The notes below the pieces were generated by a model that was not told the origin of the DNA, made no database searches, and worked only from the letters and a program-made list of their open reading frames with translations. A DNA stretch of 64,000 nucleotides from CAZIRF01 sp964541755 (GTDB lineage Bacteria; Spirochaetota; Spirochaetia; Treponematales; Breznakiellaceae): the NCBI GenBank assembly GCA_964541755.1, contig CAZIRF010000009.1, positions 1 through 64,000 of the forward strand, in the 5' to 3' direction. The first letter of the stretch is position 1, and every line of letters starts with the position of its first letter. Position numbers and translations under genes: made by a program. Below are positions 38,557 to 47,116 of this stretch, in pieces.

Positions 38557-38655
38557 ATAGAAGGTACGGGGTTTGGGGCCGTTTTTTGTCATATTCCGCA
38601 GAATTTCGATTCTTTTTTGAACGGGCTTCTTCTGCCTTCTTTCATGCAAGCGCTA

Positions 38656-38684
38656 TTGAAGCTTTGGGGTCGCAGTGCTATTCT
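38656..38684 (+). promoter_or_regulatory. Sigma-70-type promoter of ilvE
   Basis: TTGAAG (38656-38661), 17-bp spacer, TATTCT (38679-38684), giving a leader of about 95 nt. Confidence 0.65.
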
Positions 38685-38785
38685 TTGTTCCGGACGGGGA
38701 ACCCGCATGACGGGTCGCCGATCCCGATTCTTCCTCAACTCTTGCGCTAAACAGGTTGTTGCGGGAACTCTCCCAGGAGGCACTT

Positions 38786-39871
38786 ATGGCATTCTCTCTG
38801 AACACGTATCCGGTCGTGTACCGGTCCAAGTATGCATCGTCCCGATGGACCGCCGAGTGGATCGTAAAAGAGCACAAGAGCCCTGCCGAAGAAGCGGCCC
38901 TGCCGGAGGCCGAACGGGAGGCCCTGCGCAACCGCCGTAACTGTTTCGACGACATGCCCCTGGTCAATTACACGACCCAATACGGCCTTGGCTGTTTTGA
39001 GGGCATCAAGGCGATGCCCCAGAAGGACGGCGGGCTTGCAATTTTCCGCCCCGATCAAAATGCAGCGCGTTTCCGCCGTTCGATGGAAGGCCTTCTCATG
39101 CCCGGTTTTCCGGAGGACGAGTTCGTCGCTACCGTTGTGAAGCTCGTCGCGGACAATGCCGCCATGGGTTTCCGCGTCAAGTACGACGCCGCCTGGGAGA
39201 AGGATTCCTTCATGAATGCCGACTCCCTCTACCTGCGCCCCTTTTCCTATTCCGAGGGTGCCATCGGGGTGTCTCCTTCCAAGAGCCCCTGGGTCGTCAT
39301 GGTGGCCTCTCCGGTGAGTTCCTACTTCTCCGGCGGGCGTTCGGCGGCGGTGACCACCGAGCGCATCCGCGCGACGCCCAAGGGAACCGGCTGGATCAAG
39401 GCCGCCTCCAACTACGTCATTTCGACCCTGGCCAAACACGAGGCTATCGAGGCGGGCTTCATGGAGTGCATCTTCCTCGATGCCCGCGAGCAGCGTTATC
39501 TGGAAGAAGGCTCCTCCTGCAATATCTTCGTGCACCTCAAGTCCGGCGAGCTCGTCACCCCGGAGCTGGGTGATACCATTTTGCCGGGCATTACCCGCGC
39601 GAGCATCATCGAGCTCGCCCGCGATATGGGTGTGAGGGTGAGTGAGCGCAAAATATCGATAGAAGAGGCCATGGACGACGGGGCGGAGTGCTTTGTCGCC
39701 GGAACGGCTGCCGGGGTTACCCCCCTCGAGTCGATTACCCACCAGGGGAAGACGGCTGTCTTCAATGGCGGAAAGGTTGGCGAGCTCTCCGCATCCCTGC
39801 GCGACACCCTCAAGGGTATCCAGTACGGGACGGTGGCTGATACCAAGGGCTGGATGCTTCGCGTCCTGTAA
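38786..39871 (+). CDS. ilvE: Branched-chain amino-acid aminotransferase
   Basis: 361 residues, class IV PLP aminotransferase fold, long (BCAT-type II) form. The PLP lysine lies in GTGWIKAASNYV and the phosphate-binding and specificity segments in CFEGIKA, SSCNIFV and the late GTAAGVTPL. It interconverts leucine, isoleucine and valine with their 2-oxo acids. The ATG at 38786 is chosen for AGGAGG 7 nt upstream. It is monocistronic, with its own promoter and terminator. Confidence 0.93.
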   Translation: MAFSLNTYPVVYRSKYASSRWTAEWIVKEHKSPAEEAALPEAEREALRNRRNCFDDMPLVNYTTQYGLGCFEGIKAMPQKDGGLAIFRPDQNAARFRRSMEGLLMPGFPEDEFVATVVKLVADNAAMGFRVKYDAAWEKDSFMNADSLYLRPFSYSEGAIGVSPSKSPWVVMVASPVSSYFSGGRSAAVTTERIRATPKGTGWIKAASNYVISTLAKHEAIEAGFMECIFLDAREQRYLEEGSSCNIFVHLKSGELVTPELGDTILPGITRASIIELARDMGVRVSERKISIEEAMDDGAECFVAGTAAGVTPLESITHQGKTAVFNGGKVGELSASLRDTLKGIQYGTVADTKGWMLRVL

Positions 39872-39886
39872 GGTCTGTTCCTTTTT

Positions 39887-39917
39887 ACCGGCTCCGGTAT
39901 GGGGCCGGTGTTTTTTT
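39887..39917 (+). terminator. Terminator of ilvE
   Basis: A 9-bp stem (39887-39895 with 39901-39909, one wobble pair), 5-nt loop and a run of seven T, overlapping the -35 of the araC-type gene. Confidence 0.88.
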
Positions 39918-39945
39918 GCCCTGTCCGGTATAATCGGTGTATACT
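39916..39945 (+). promoter_or_regulatory. Promoter predicting a leaderless transcript of the AraC-type regulator
   Basis: TTGCCC (39916-39921), 18-bp spacer, TATACT (39940-39945); the ATG follows after 6 nt. Confidence 0.6.
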
Positions 39946-39951
39946 CGCGGT

Positions 39952-40947
39952 ATGGCCACCGAATCGCTGCGCAGGGAAGCGCGCCAACGGGAAATCAATT
40001 TTTTCGGTACCGAGTTCCTCTTTGTGCGCAGCTATCACAGCGCAAATACCCGCCATCCCTTTGTCGTGGATCTTCACCTCCACGAGTGGCATGAATTTGT
40101 CTGGGCCATCCCGCTTCCGGCGCCGGCGGGGACGCCCCCCAGCGAGTGTACGATAGAGGGCCAGGTTTATCCGTTTCCAACGCCCAGTCTCTTCTATACG
40201 CCCCCTTTTCGGGCGCATCATTTTTCGGTAACCGGGCCCCTGCGCAACTGGATTGTGGGTATCGACCCCGTGCAGGCGAGCCGCATGTTTGCGCACTCGC
40301 CCCTGGGCTATGAGCTCGAGCGACTCTTCGATTCCTGGAAGGCGATGCCGGCCCGGGTGAGCCCGGATGCCCCGGGGGCCGATGCCCTTACCCGCTGTCT
40401 TTCCGCCCTCGCAGATGCTGCCCTCACCCCCGGGGGCCGGGCGGGGGCAGCCCCGTCAGTCCTCGAAGCCCTCCACTTCCTCGTTTCGTTTGACCGGCTT
40501 ATCCGGCCGTGGTTTTGCGAAGAAACGCCGGAGGCTGCCGGATTTGCCGGGACAAGGTTATCGACAGTAGGGGCGGGCAGCGAGCGCATGGTGCGCGATG
40601 CCATGGCCTGGCTCGAGCTGCACTTTATGGATCAGGTGTCGGTTGACGATTGCGCGCGGGCTATCGGGGTGTCGCGTTCGAGCCTTTCACACAGTTTTCG
40701 CACCGTTACCGGGCAGAGTATTCCGCGCGCCCTCAACGATATTCGTCTGCGCCACGCCCGGGCCCTCCTCGTGACGACCGACCTCGAGATTATCGACGTG
40801 GCCATGGAGTGCGGTTTCAACGATCAGGCGTGGTTTTCACGGCAGTTCAAGTCGCTCACCGGGCTCTCGCCCTCGCACTGGCGGGTGCGCGCGCGGGAGG
40901 ACCAGGCCCGGGAAGTCCGGGCCCGGGACGATGTCAGTCGCATTTAG
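39952..40947 (+). CDS. AraC-family transcriptional regulator
   Basis: 331 residues. An N-terminal cupin-like ligand domain (HLHEWHEFVWAIP with histidines placed as in AraC_binding) and a C-terminal double helix-turn-helix: SVDDCARAIGVSRSSLSHSF and the final IIDVAMECGFNDQAWFSRQFK. AraC proteins of this plan usually sense sugars or organic compounds. No target operon is adjacent except possibly the deacetylase downstream. The chosen ATG directly follows the promoter. Confidence 0.9.
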   Translation: MATESLRREARQREINFFGTEFLFVRSYHSANTRHPFVVDLHLHEWHEFVWAIPLPAPAGTPPSECTIEGQVYPFPTPSLFYTPPFRAHHFSVTGPLRNWIVGIDPVQASRMFAHSPLGYELERLFDSWKAMPARVSPDAPGADALTRCLSALADAALTPGGRAGAAPSVLEALHFLVSFDRLIRPWFCEETPEAAGFAGTRLSTVGAGSERMVRDAMAWLELHFMDQVSVDDCARAIGVSRSSLSHSFRTVTGQSIPRALNDIRLRHARALLVTTDLEIIDVAMECGFNDQAWFSRQFKSLTGLSPSHWRVRAREDQAREVRARDDVSRI

Positions 40948-40957
40948 CAGAATGCGC

Positions 40958-41083
40958 CTGCAAGGCAGGAGTCGTCTGCAAGGCAGGAGTCGTCTGCAAG
41001 ACAGGAGTCGTCTGCAAGGCAGGAGTCGTCTGCAAGACAGGAGTCGCCTGCAAGGCAGGAGTCGTCTGCAGGGCAGGAGCGCC
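40958..41083 (+). repeat. 18-bp tandem repeat (minisatellite), seven units
   Basis: The unit CTGCAAGGCAGGAGTCGT is repeated head to tail at 40958, 40976, 40994, 41012, 41030, 41048 and 41066, with G-to-A changes at one site in units 3 and 5 and decay in unit 7. Each intact unit plus the preceding base contains the small hairpin CCTGC-AAG-GCAGG. It starts 11 bp after the araC stop. Being a multiple of three, it also keeps reading frames open on both strands, but I see no real gene there. Confidence 0.95.
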
Positions 41084-41153
41084 TGCCCGATTATCCGCTT
41101 TTGCTGCACGGTTCTCACCGGCCAGGCTCCGGCACGCCGGTATACTGGAGCCC

Positions 41154-42305
41154 ATGAACAGCTTTTCCCCCCGTTTCCGCCCCTCTTGCGGGCTCCATGT
41201 CGCCGGGGCGGCGCTCGCCGCCGCCATCACCTTGTTTGTCGCCAGCTGTGCCGGCGCCCCCGTGGCCCCGGACAGCACAGAGGAGAGTACCGAAATGACC
41301 CCGATACCCGCCGTAGAGAAGAGCCCGGTATCCGGCCTCCCCGTACCGGCAGCCCTGCTCGCCAATCCGCTGCTTCCCGCCGGGGAAGACCTCGCCGTCC
41401 TCGATTGGGCCGGCTTCGAGGCCTCCGCCACCTACAGCTACGACGATGGCCAACCCAGCCACATTGCACACTGGGAAGCCTTGAAAGAGACCGGGGTCCC
41501 CATGACCTGGTACCTCATGACCAATTCGAACTGGCCGGCGGGCTACGACGCCACCTGGAAGGACGCCCTCGCCAATGGCCACGAGTTGGGAAATCACACC
41601 CATACGCACAACAATCTGGTCAAATATGCAGATAGCGCGGCAATTGTTGCCGACCTTGATAGCTGCGAAACCTACCTGCGCGATCGACTGGGACAGGAGG
41701 GCACCCCGTCCTTTGCCTATCCCTTTGGCGAGACCGGCTGGAAGGAGCACTTCGACAAAAATGCCGATGGCAGTGCCCGCGACGCCTCCCGCTTCCTCTT
41801 TGCGCGCACCGTCCAGAACGGGCGCATAGGCCCCCGTGCGACAATCGACCCCCTGTTCCTGCCCATTTTCGGGGTTACCGGCTCCCATCGCGAAGCGGAC
41901 TTCATCCGCGAGCTCGATGCGGCCCTCGCGGCGAAGTCCTGGACCATTTTCATGTACCACTCCATCCTTCCCGGCGACAACTGGTATGCCGGCGTCCCCC
42001 TCGAAGATGTGCTCGGGAGCCTCGATCATGCCCGCCGCGGCCAGAAGATGTGGCTCGACACGGTCCTGTCCATCGCTTCGTACTGGTATGCTGCCCGCCT
42101 TTTCCGTTCCTTGGAACCCGTGGACAATGCCGATGGTCAGTCATGGACCTGGCCCCTGCCCGCCGCCTTCCCCGGAGGCCGCTACCTGCGCGTCAGCATC
42201 CCGCAGGGGAGCCTCTGGCAGGGCGGGCGCGAGCTTGCCAAACATGAGGCCGGCTTCTACGAGATCGCCCTCGATGAGGGTACGCTCCTCTGGAAAAAGA
42301 ACTGA
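41154..42305 (+). CDS. Polysaccharide deacetylase (CE4/NodB) lipoprotein
   Basis: 383 residues. The lipobox VASC near residue 31 makes it an exported lipoprotein. The NodB domain shows the catalytic base and metal aspartate in YSYDDGQPSH, the metal histidines in HELGNHTHTH and a later SFAYPFGE motif. It removes acetyl groups from peptidoglycan, chitin or plant xylan; with GH44 and uronate genes in the window a plant-polysaccharide role is attractive but unproved. TATACT ends 7 nt before the ATG; the intervening GGAG could also be a weak ribosome site. Confidence 0.9.
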   Translation: MNSFSPRFRPSCGLHVAGAALAAAITLFVASCAGAPVAPDSTEESTEMTPIPAVEKSPVSGLPVPAALLANPLLPAGEDLAVLDWAGFEASATYSYDDGQPSHIAHWEALKETGVPMTWYLMTNSNWPAGYDATWKDALANGHELGNHTHTHNNLVKYADSAAIVADLDSCETYLRDRLGQEGTPSFAYPFGETGWKEHFDKNADGSARDASRFLFARTVQNGRIGPRATIDPLFLPIFGVTGSHREADFIRELDAALAAKSWTIFMYHSILPGDNWYAGVPLEDVLGSLDHARRGQKMWLDTVLSIASYWYAARLFRSLEPVDNADGQSWTWPLPAAFPGGRYLRVSIPQGSLWQGGRELAKHEAGFYEIALDEGTLLWKKN

Positions 42306-42310
42306 TCGGC

Positions 42311-42349
42311 GAGCCCGTTTCAAGAATCACCTGTTTTTGATACGGGCTC
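42311..42349 (+). terminator. Possible terminator hairpin after the deacetylase
   Basis: GAGCCCGT (42311-42318) pairs with ACGGGCTC (42342-42349), with four more pairs inside. No T run follows, so the function is uncertain. Confidence 0.45.
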
Positions 42350-42373
42350 CGCATTCTTTCGAATCGCTTTGAA

Positions 42374-42401
42374 TTGACAGGCTGCATGGGATGGATACAC
42401 T
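42374..42401 (+). promoter_or_regulatory. Promoter predicting a leaderless transcript of the sensor kinase
   Basis: TTGACA (42374-42379), 16-bp spacer, TACACT (42396-42401); ATG after exactly 6 nt and no ribosome site. Confidence 0.78.
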
Positions 42402-42407
42402 CTGGGT

Positions 42408-44147
42408 ATGGCCTTCTTACGGAACATATCCATTCGCAGCGCCCTTGTCCTCGTCATGGCCCTGTCCATTCTGCCGGCGCTCGGAATCATCCTGTATTCC
42501 GGCCTGGAACTGGGTCGGGCCCTCGAGGATCGCGAACACGCAGAGGTCCTGCGTCAAACCCGGGCATTTGCGGAAATCCAGGGGAACATCACCGTTGCCA
42601 CGCGGGGCCTCCTCTCGTCCATCGGTCGGCTCAACGAGTTCATGACCCAGGATGTGACGGGCATGAAGCGCATTCTGCACGAGATCCACATACAGAACCC
42701 CCAGTACGTCAACTTCAGCTTTGTCGACCGCGATCGTATTGTCACTGCCTCATCCCTTCTGGACGAGGGGGAGCCCCTGCGCGACCGTTTTCACATAGAA
42801 GAGGCCTTTTTCCACCGCAGTTTTCGTATTGGCAAGTACACGGTTGCCAAAGTCGACAATATACCCTCGCTTCCCTTCGCCATGCCGGTCTTTGACGGCG
42901 AAGGTTCTGTCGTTGGCGTGCTTTCCGCCATCTTTCGTCTGGACTACTACACCAAGCTCTACCGCCAGTTTTCCCTGCCGGCAGACAGCTACCTCTCTCT
43001 CGTGGATCGTGAGGGCACCCGCATTTTTATCTACCCGTCTTTTCCGGATCTACCCGCGGGAGAGCAGATTCGCGACGACCTCTTTGTGCGCATGGGAGGA
43101 GAGCGTTCCGAAGGCCTTTTTTCAGAGACCTTCGGGGACGGTATCGCGCGCCACGTCGCCTGGAATGCCCTGTACAGCGTGGGCGAGGCCGATCCGTATA
43201 TCTACCTTGTGTATGCATCCCCCCTGGCCGCCGGCCGCAAGCTCGTACGGTCTGTCCTCGTACGCAATACAGTCCTCATGCTGATAGCTGCCGCCGCGAG
43301 CCTCCTGCTCGCTTTCATGCTCTCCGGCATCGCATTCGGCGCCCGCTTGAAGCGTATTGTCGTGGCCGCCGACCGCATCCGCGCAGGCGACCTCTCTGCC
43401 CGTGTTCCCGGCGATGACCGCTCCCCGGACTTGGGGCGCATTTCCCGCTCCCTCAATCTCATGGCAGAGACCGTCGAATCGCGCCACCTCGACCTCGAGG
43501 ACAATGCGGAACGCATGGGGGTTCTCGCCGCCCAGAAGGAGATGCTCCTGCGGGAGCTCAATCACCGCGTAAAGAACAATTTGCAGCTCATACTCAGCCT
43601 CGTGAGCATTACCCCGGAGACCTCCCCCGCAGAGCGCCCCCTGCGCGAATCCCTCGAAAACCGGATATCGGCCATAGCCCTCCTTCACGAGATGCTCCAC
43701 GAGAGTGATTCACCGGGATCGGTCGATCTCCTCGAGTACCTTCGGCGCATCAGTTCTCTCGTTTTGGGCGACGCCATACAGAGTGGCGAGGTCGACTGTG
43801 ATGTCGAGGGCCCGCCGCTTGAGGTCTCGCTCGACATAGCGGTGCCCTTCGGCCTCATCGTCAACGAGATACTCACCAACTCCCTCAAGTACGGCAAACC
43901 GGTTGATGGGTCTCTCGCCCGCATCAGCGTTACACTTGGCCGTGAAGAGCCCGCGCGTCTGGTTGTCGCCATTCACGACAACGGTCCCGGGGTGGGGGAT
44001 GCCTCCCTGCGCCCCGACGGCTCCGCCGGCGGTATCGGCCTGAGCCTTGTCGACATACTCATGCAGCAATTGCGGGGTTCCTGGACCCTGGAGCCGAATG
44101 GCGGGGCCTGCTTCCGCCTGGAAGTCCCTTTGCCCGAAGGGGATTGA
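42408..44147 (+). CDS. Membrane sensor histidine kinase, HisKA_2 type
   Basis: 579 residues. First membrane helix about 11-31, an extracytoplasmic Cache-like sensor of about 250 residues, second helix near 288-310 (LMLIAAAASLLLAFMLSG), HAMP (about 315-365), then a HisKA_2 phospho-acceptor (LLRELNHRVKNNLQL) and HATPase domain (NEILTNSLKYGKP, IHDNGPGVGD, GGIGLSL). This kinase class often signals to response regulators encoded elsewhere or to diguanylate cyclases; no partner is adjacent. A CTGATAG motif lies in the second-helix codons. Confidence 0.92.
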   Translation: MAFLRNISIRSALVLVMALSILPALGIILYSGLELGRALEDREHAEVLRQTRAFAEIQGNITVATRGLLSSIGRLNEFMTQDVTGMKRILHEIHIQNPQYVNFSFVDRDRIVTASSLLDEGEPLRDRFHIEEAFFHRSFRIGKYTVAKVDNIPSLPFAMPVFDGEGSVVGVLSAIFRLDYYTKLYRQFSLPADSYLSLVDREGTRIFIYPSFPDLPAGEQIRDDLFVRMGGERSEGLFSETFGDGIARHVAWNALYSVGEADPYIYLVYASPLAAGRKLVRSVLVRNTVLMLIAAAASLLLAFMLSGIAFGARLKRIVVAADRIRAGDLSARVPGDDRSPDLGRISRSLNLMAETVESRHLDLEDNAERMGVLAAQKEMLLRELNHRVKNNLQLILSLVSITPETSPAERPLRESLENRISAIALLHEMLHESDSPGSVDLLEYLRRISSLVLGDAIQSGEVDCDVEGPPLEVSLDIAVPFGLIVNEILTNSLKYGKPVDGSLARISVTLGREEPARLVVAIHDNGPGVGDASLRPDGSAGGIGLSLVDILMQQLRGSWTLEPNGGACFRLEVPLPEGD

Positions 44148-44175
44148 ACGTAGCGGGCTGATTCGGTGCGGGCCC

Positions 44176-44205
44176 TCGACACAGAGCGTGCCTGGCTTCT
44201 ATACT
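44176..44205 (+). promoter_or_regulatory. Promoter predicting a leaderless transcript of the AEC carrier
   Basis: TCGACA (44176-44181), 18-bp spacer, TATACT (44200-44205); ATG after 6 nt. Confidence 0.65.
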
Positions 44206-44211
44206 CGCCCC

Positions 44212-45132
44212 ATGGACGTTACCAGCCAGGTGCTTATCCTCTTTTTGCTCATCGTCGTCGGCTACGCGGCCCGCAAACTCAAGGCCATGGACGACGCGGC
44301 TGTGGGGCATTTTTCAGCCTTTATTCTCAATATCAGCCTGCCGGCCCTTATCTTGAACTCCCTGCAAAAGGACTTCTCCCCGGAGCTCCTCGCCTCTTCG
44401 GGCAAGATGCTGCTCCTGTCCTTTGTCATCTACGGGGCCGCCTTCGCCCTTGCCGCCCTCTGGACCCTCGTTTTGCGCCCGCCGGAAAAGGAGAAGGCCG
44501 TTCATCAGTATTCCCTCATCTTCTCGAACGTGGGATTCATGGGCTTTCCGGTTATCGAAGCGGCCATGGGGCGTGACGCCCTCTTCCAGCTCTCCATCTT
44601 CAACATACCCTTCAACCTGTTGGCTTTTTCGGTGGGGGCCTGGCTCCTCGCGCGCAACAGCTCGCGGCCCCTGCGCTTGAGCTGGCGCACCTTCGTAAAC
44701 CCCAGCGTCATCGCTACCCTTGTGGGCTTCCTCGCATTCCTCTTTTCGATTCGCTACCCGGCCTTCATCGCGAAGACCCTCAAGATGACTGGCGATATCA
44801 CCTCGCCTTTGTCGATGGTCGTTATCGGGGCCGTCCTCGCCCGCAGCCCCCTCTCGCAGGTATTCGGGCGCTGGCGGGTCTACGTTTCGGTGGTGGCGCG
44901 CCTCTTTCTCGTGCCTGCCCTCATCTGGCTGGGCTTGAGAGCCCTGGGCTTCCGGGGCCTGGAACTCGCGCTCCCCGTCCTTGTCTTCGCCATGCCCACC
45001 GCCGCCAATACCACCATACTCGCCACGGTCTACGAGGCCGATGCGGGGACCGCCGGTGCCCTCGTCTTCTTGAGCACCCTCGCCAGCGTCGTTTCGATTC
45101 CCCTCATCGCCAGCTACCTCATGGCCTCCTGA
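44212..45132 (+). CDS. AEC (auxin efflux carrier)-family transporter
   Basis: 306 residues, about ten hydrophobic helices in two groups of five, with the family's broken-helix asparagine motif in SNVGFMGFPVIEA and the repeat AMPTAANTTILA. Bacterial members move dicarboxylates such as malate or malonate. The ATG follows its promoter by 6 nt. The 3' end overlaps the convergent chimeric ORF by 14 bp. Confidence 0.88.
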   Translation: MDVTSQVLILFLLIVVGYAARKLKAMDDAAVGHFSAFILNISLPALILNSLQKDFSPELLASSGKMLLLSFVIYGAAFALAALWTLVLRPPEKEKAVHQYSLIFSNVGFMGFPVIEAAMGRDALFQLSIFNIPFNLLAFSVGAWLLARNSSRPLRLSWRTFVNPSVIATLVGFLAFLFSIRYPAFIAKTLKMTGDITSPLSMVVIGAVLARSPLSQVFGRWRVYVSVVARLFLVPALIWLGLRALGFRGLELALPVLVFAMPTAANTTILATVYEADAGTAGALVFLSTLASVVSIPLIASYLMAS

Positions 45133-45451
45133 ACAGGCGGTAATCGAGGGAGAAGGCCTTTACCCGCAGGGCCATGACCCATTCGCTCACGCCCAGGGCG
45201 CGGGCGGCCTTGGCCATGTGGCCGCGGGCATCCTTGAGGGCCTCGACAATGAGCTCCCGCTCGACGCGGGCCAGCTGCTCGTCGAGCTGTCCCGCGAGGC
45301 GGGTCCCGGAGCTCTCGGCGCTCTGGAGGCTGGGCGGGAGCTGCCATGCGTGGATGACCTCGTCGTTCGACAGGATGACGGCCCGCTCCACGACGTTTTC
45401 GAGCTCCCGCACATTGCCCGGCCAGTGGTACGAACAGAGGAGGTCGATGGC
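45119..45451 (-). pseudogene. 3' remnant of an NtrC-family sigma-54 activator gene
   Basis: 110 residues: the end of the AAA+ domain (HWPGNVRELENVVERAVIL) and a Fis-type helix-turn-helix (AARALGVSEWVMALRVK). The receiver/GAF and main ATPase parts are missing, so it cannot activate transcription. The expected 5' part is not found elsewhere in the window, so material was lost rather than merely interrupted. Confidence 0.85.
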
Positions 45452-46126
45452 CTCACAAAATAAGTAGGGCGAGTAATTTAGGCCCAACAGCCACTCGATC
45501 CTGCCGGTCCTGACGCTCGCCGCGAAGCGGGCATATGGCACGAACCATTTCTGTTCATAGGTGAAGATCAAGTTATAGTAGTAGTAATCTTCGATAGAAT
45601 CCTCGTACCCAGCTACGGTCTGGATCCCATCCCATCCCTGCCAATTCACATACTGGTAAAAGAAGCCCGCGCCGGGTTTTATTTCTAACGGGCCGAGGCA
45701 AATCTTGTAAAGCAGTTCAAATCTCGCCTCGAAGCCAGAAATGAGGAAGGCTCGGCTTTCGGAATGTATTCTGGAGCTGATCCCGATATCCCAGTCGTCG
45801 TCGGTCTGTGTGCCTTCGTCCAGCGGGAAATCCGCCTTTAGCCGTAACGAGGTCTCGAGGGGGCCCGGCCATGCGGCCTTAGCTTCCAGCCACATACCGA
45901 TCGACTGTGGAAGTGGCCAGACCAGGAGGCTCATCACATCGGAATTGCTATCAGAGCGGTACACGATCTCGTGGTGTTCGCCGTGTGAAAAGGATGTCCC
46001 TATTTCTGTATCCAGGTGAAAAGTGCCGTTATCCGCGGCAAGTACGGGCTGAACGGAGGAGAACGAGAGTGCCGCTAAAAAAAAGACGGCGCGGGCCATT
46101 GCGATGAAGCAGTACTGTATATGCAT
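45119..46126 (-). pseudogene. Chimeric ORF: truncated omptin-like outer-membrane protein fused to a sigma-54 activator tail
   Basis: The first 225 residues or so have a signal peptide (MARAVFFLAALSFSSVQPVLA) and outer-membrane strands; the short acidic motif DDDWD and the pattern around it resemble omptin surface proteases, but the second half of an omptin, including the catalytic Asp-His pair, is absent. At about 45451-45460 the frame passes directly into the C-terminal 110 residues of an NtrC-type activator (AIDLLCSYHWPGNVRELENV onward). No known protein has this arrangement, and base composition shifts at the join, so I read it as a rearrangement of two broken genes. The N-terminal start could be at 46126, 46099 or a GTG at 46153. 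Confidence 0.75.
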
Positions 46127-46186
46127 GCGTTTGTCCTGTCGCGATTGCTTCACGCCGTGCTACCATGACTCGGCACAGATCAGTCC

Positions 46187-47098
46187 CTAATCAGGAAGAT
46201 CCCTAGAATTATGGCCCGTCGATGACATTGTGCTGGTACCCTCAGGCCCCCAGCCGAATCGATACGCTTTGACAAACATCGAGAACCAACGCATTGTCTG
46301 TATCGCGCCGAGCGCGGCGACCATGGATCGGACCTCATTATTCCCAACGGAGTCGAAGACCCGATAGCTTTCACTATCTACTTCCCCGAGAACACGATTC
46401 TCATCGTCGAGCACTTGGAAGAGCTGGTCGTTCGACAGGAAGGCGCTCCAGCCGTCTCGGGTCTGCCCTTCAACCCTCAAGAGCTGCATGAGATCGATGA
46501 AGCTGCAACCAAAAAACCCACTCTTCTCGGTCATTTTATAGTCATGAGCGCAGAAAACCCGCACATGCTTCCCGTTCCACGTTCCCTCGGTCAGTATGAA
46601 CGGGAGCCTCTGTTTCATACTTAAGTCCGACTTTAGTACGGGATTAAGGACGATGTCGGTTCCAAGCTGTTTTGCCACTAATTCCTGTTTGGCGTAATAT
46701 GCAGAGTTTACCATGCCTTTCCCTGGCACTTTATACCGCATCTCGAAGCGTATTGCGGTCTCCCAGTCGTCGATCAACATCGATCCGCTCAGAAGCAAGA
46801 GGCGAGATTGTTTCATCAGGAGGTCCGTTATTATTTTATTCTTACCCAGAGAAACGGCCGCGGCAATTACGATTCCCGTGTCCCCTGCCTTCTTGATACT
46901 TGGCGTGGGCCGAAACAGATCAATTAAAGAGCCAGTTACATATTGTGTCGTGTCCACGAACGCGATCGGCCCCTCGGCTCGAACGATCGAATCCCCGACA
47001 GGGAAGGGCCGGCCGCCAGTGTACATCACTGAAGCGCTAACGCAGGAGGCGAGGCACAGTGAGGTAAGGGAAACTAAGTATATCCATCTCGAGATCAT
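46187..47098 (-). CDS. Predicted lipoprotein of unknown function
   Basis: 303 residues with a lipoprotein signal (MISRWIYLVSLTSLCLASC). No recognised domain; the mature part is a mixed alpha/beta chain with two cysteines in the GFFGCSF region. Base composition is lower in GC than the core genes, like the rest of this patch. It lies 18 bp downstream of the next minus-strand gene and may be cotranscribed with it. Confidence 0.7.
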   Translation of the reverse strand: MISRWIYLVSLTSLCLASCVSASVMYTGGRPFPVGDSIVRAEGPIAFVDTTQYVTGSLIDLFRPTPSIKKAGDTGIVIAAAVSLGKNKIITDLLMKQSRLLLLSGSMLIDDWETAIRFEMRYKVPGKGMVNSAYYAKQELVAKQLGTDIVLNPVLKSDLSMKQRLPFILTEGTWNGKHVRVFCAHDYKMTEKSGFFGCSFIDLMQLLRVEGQTRDGWSAFLSNDQLFQVLDDENRVLGEVDSESYRVFDSVGNNEVRSMVAALGAIQTMRWFSMFVKAYRFGWGPEGTSTMSSTGHNSRDLPD

Positions 47099-47116
47099 CG
47101 CATCTCCAGCTCGCCT

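Noticed and set aside
40958..41083. CRISPR array
   Set aside because: The units are strictly tandem with no spacers between them and no cas genes are near.
40650..41153. An upstream extension of the deacetylase frame through the tandem repeat
   Set aside because: The extension overlaps the end of araC in another frame, and a lipoprotein signal begins cleanly at 41154 behind a -10 element; the 18-bp repeat keeps the frame open only because it is a multiple of three.
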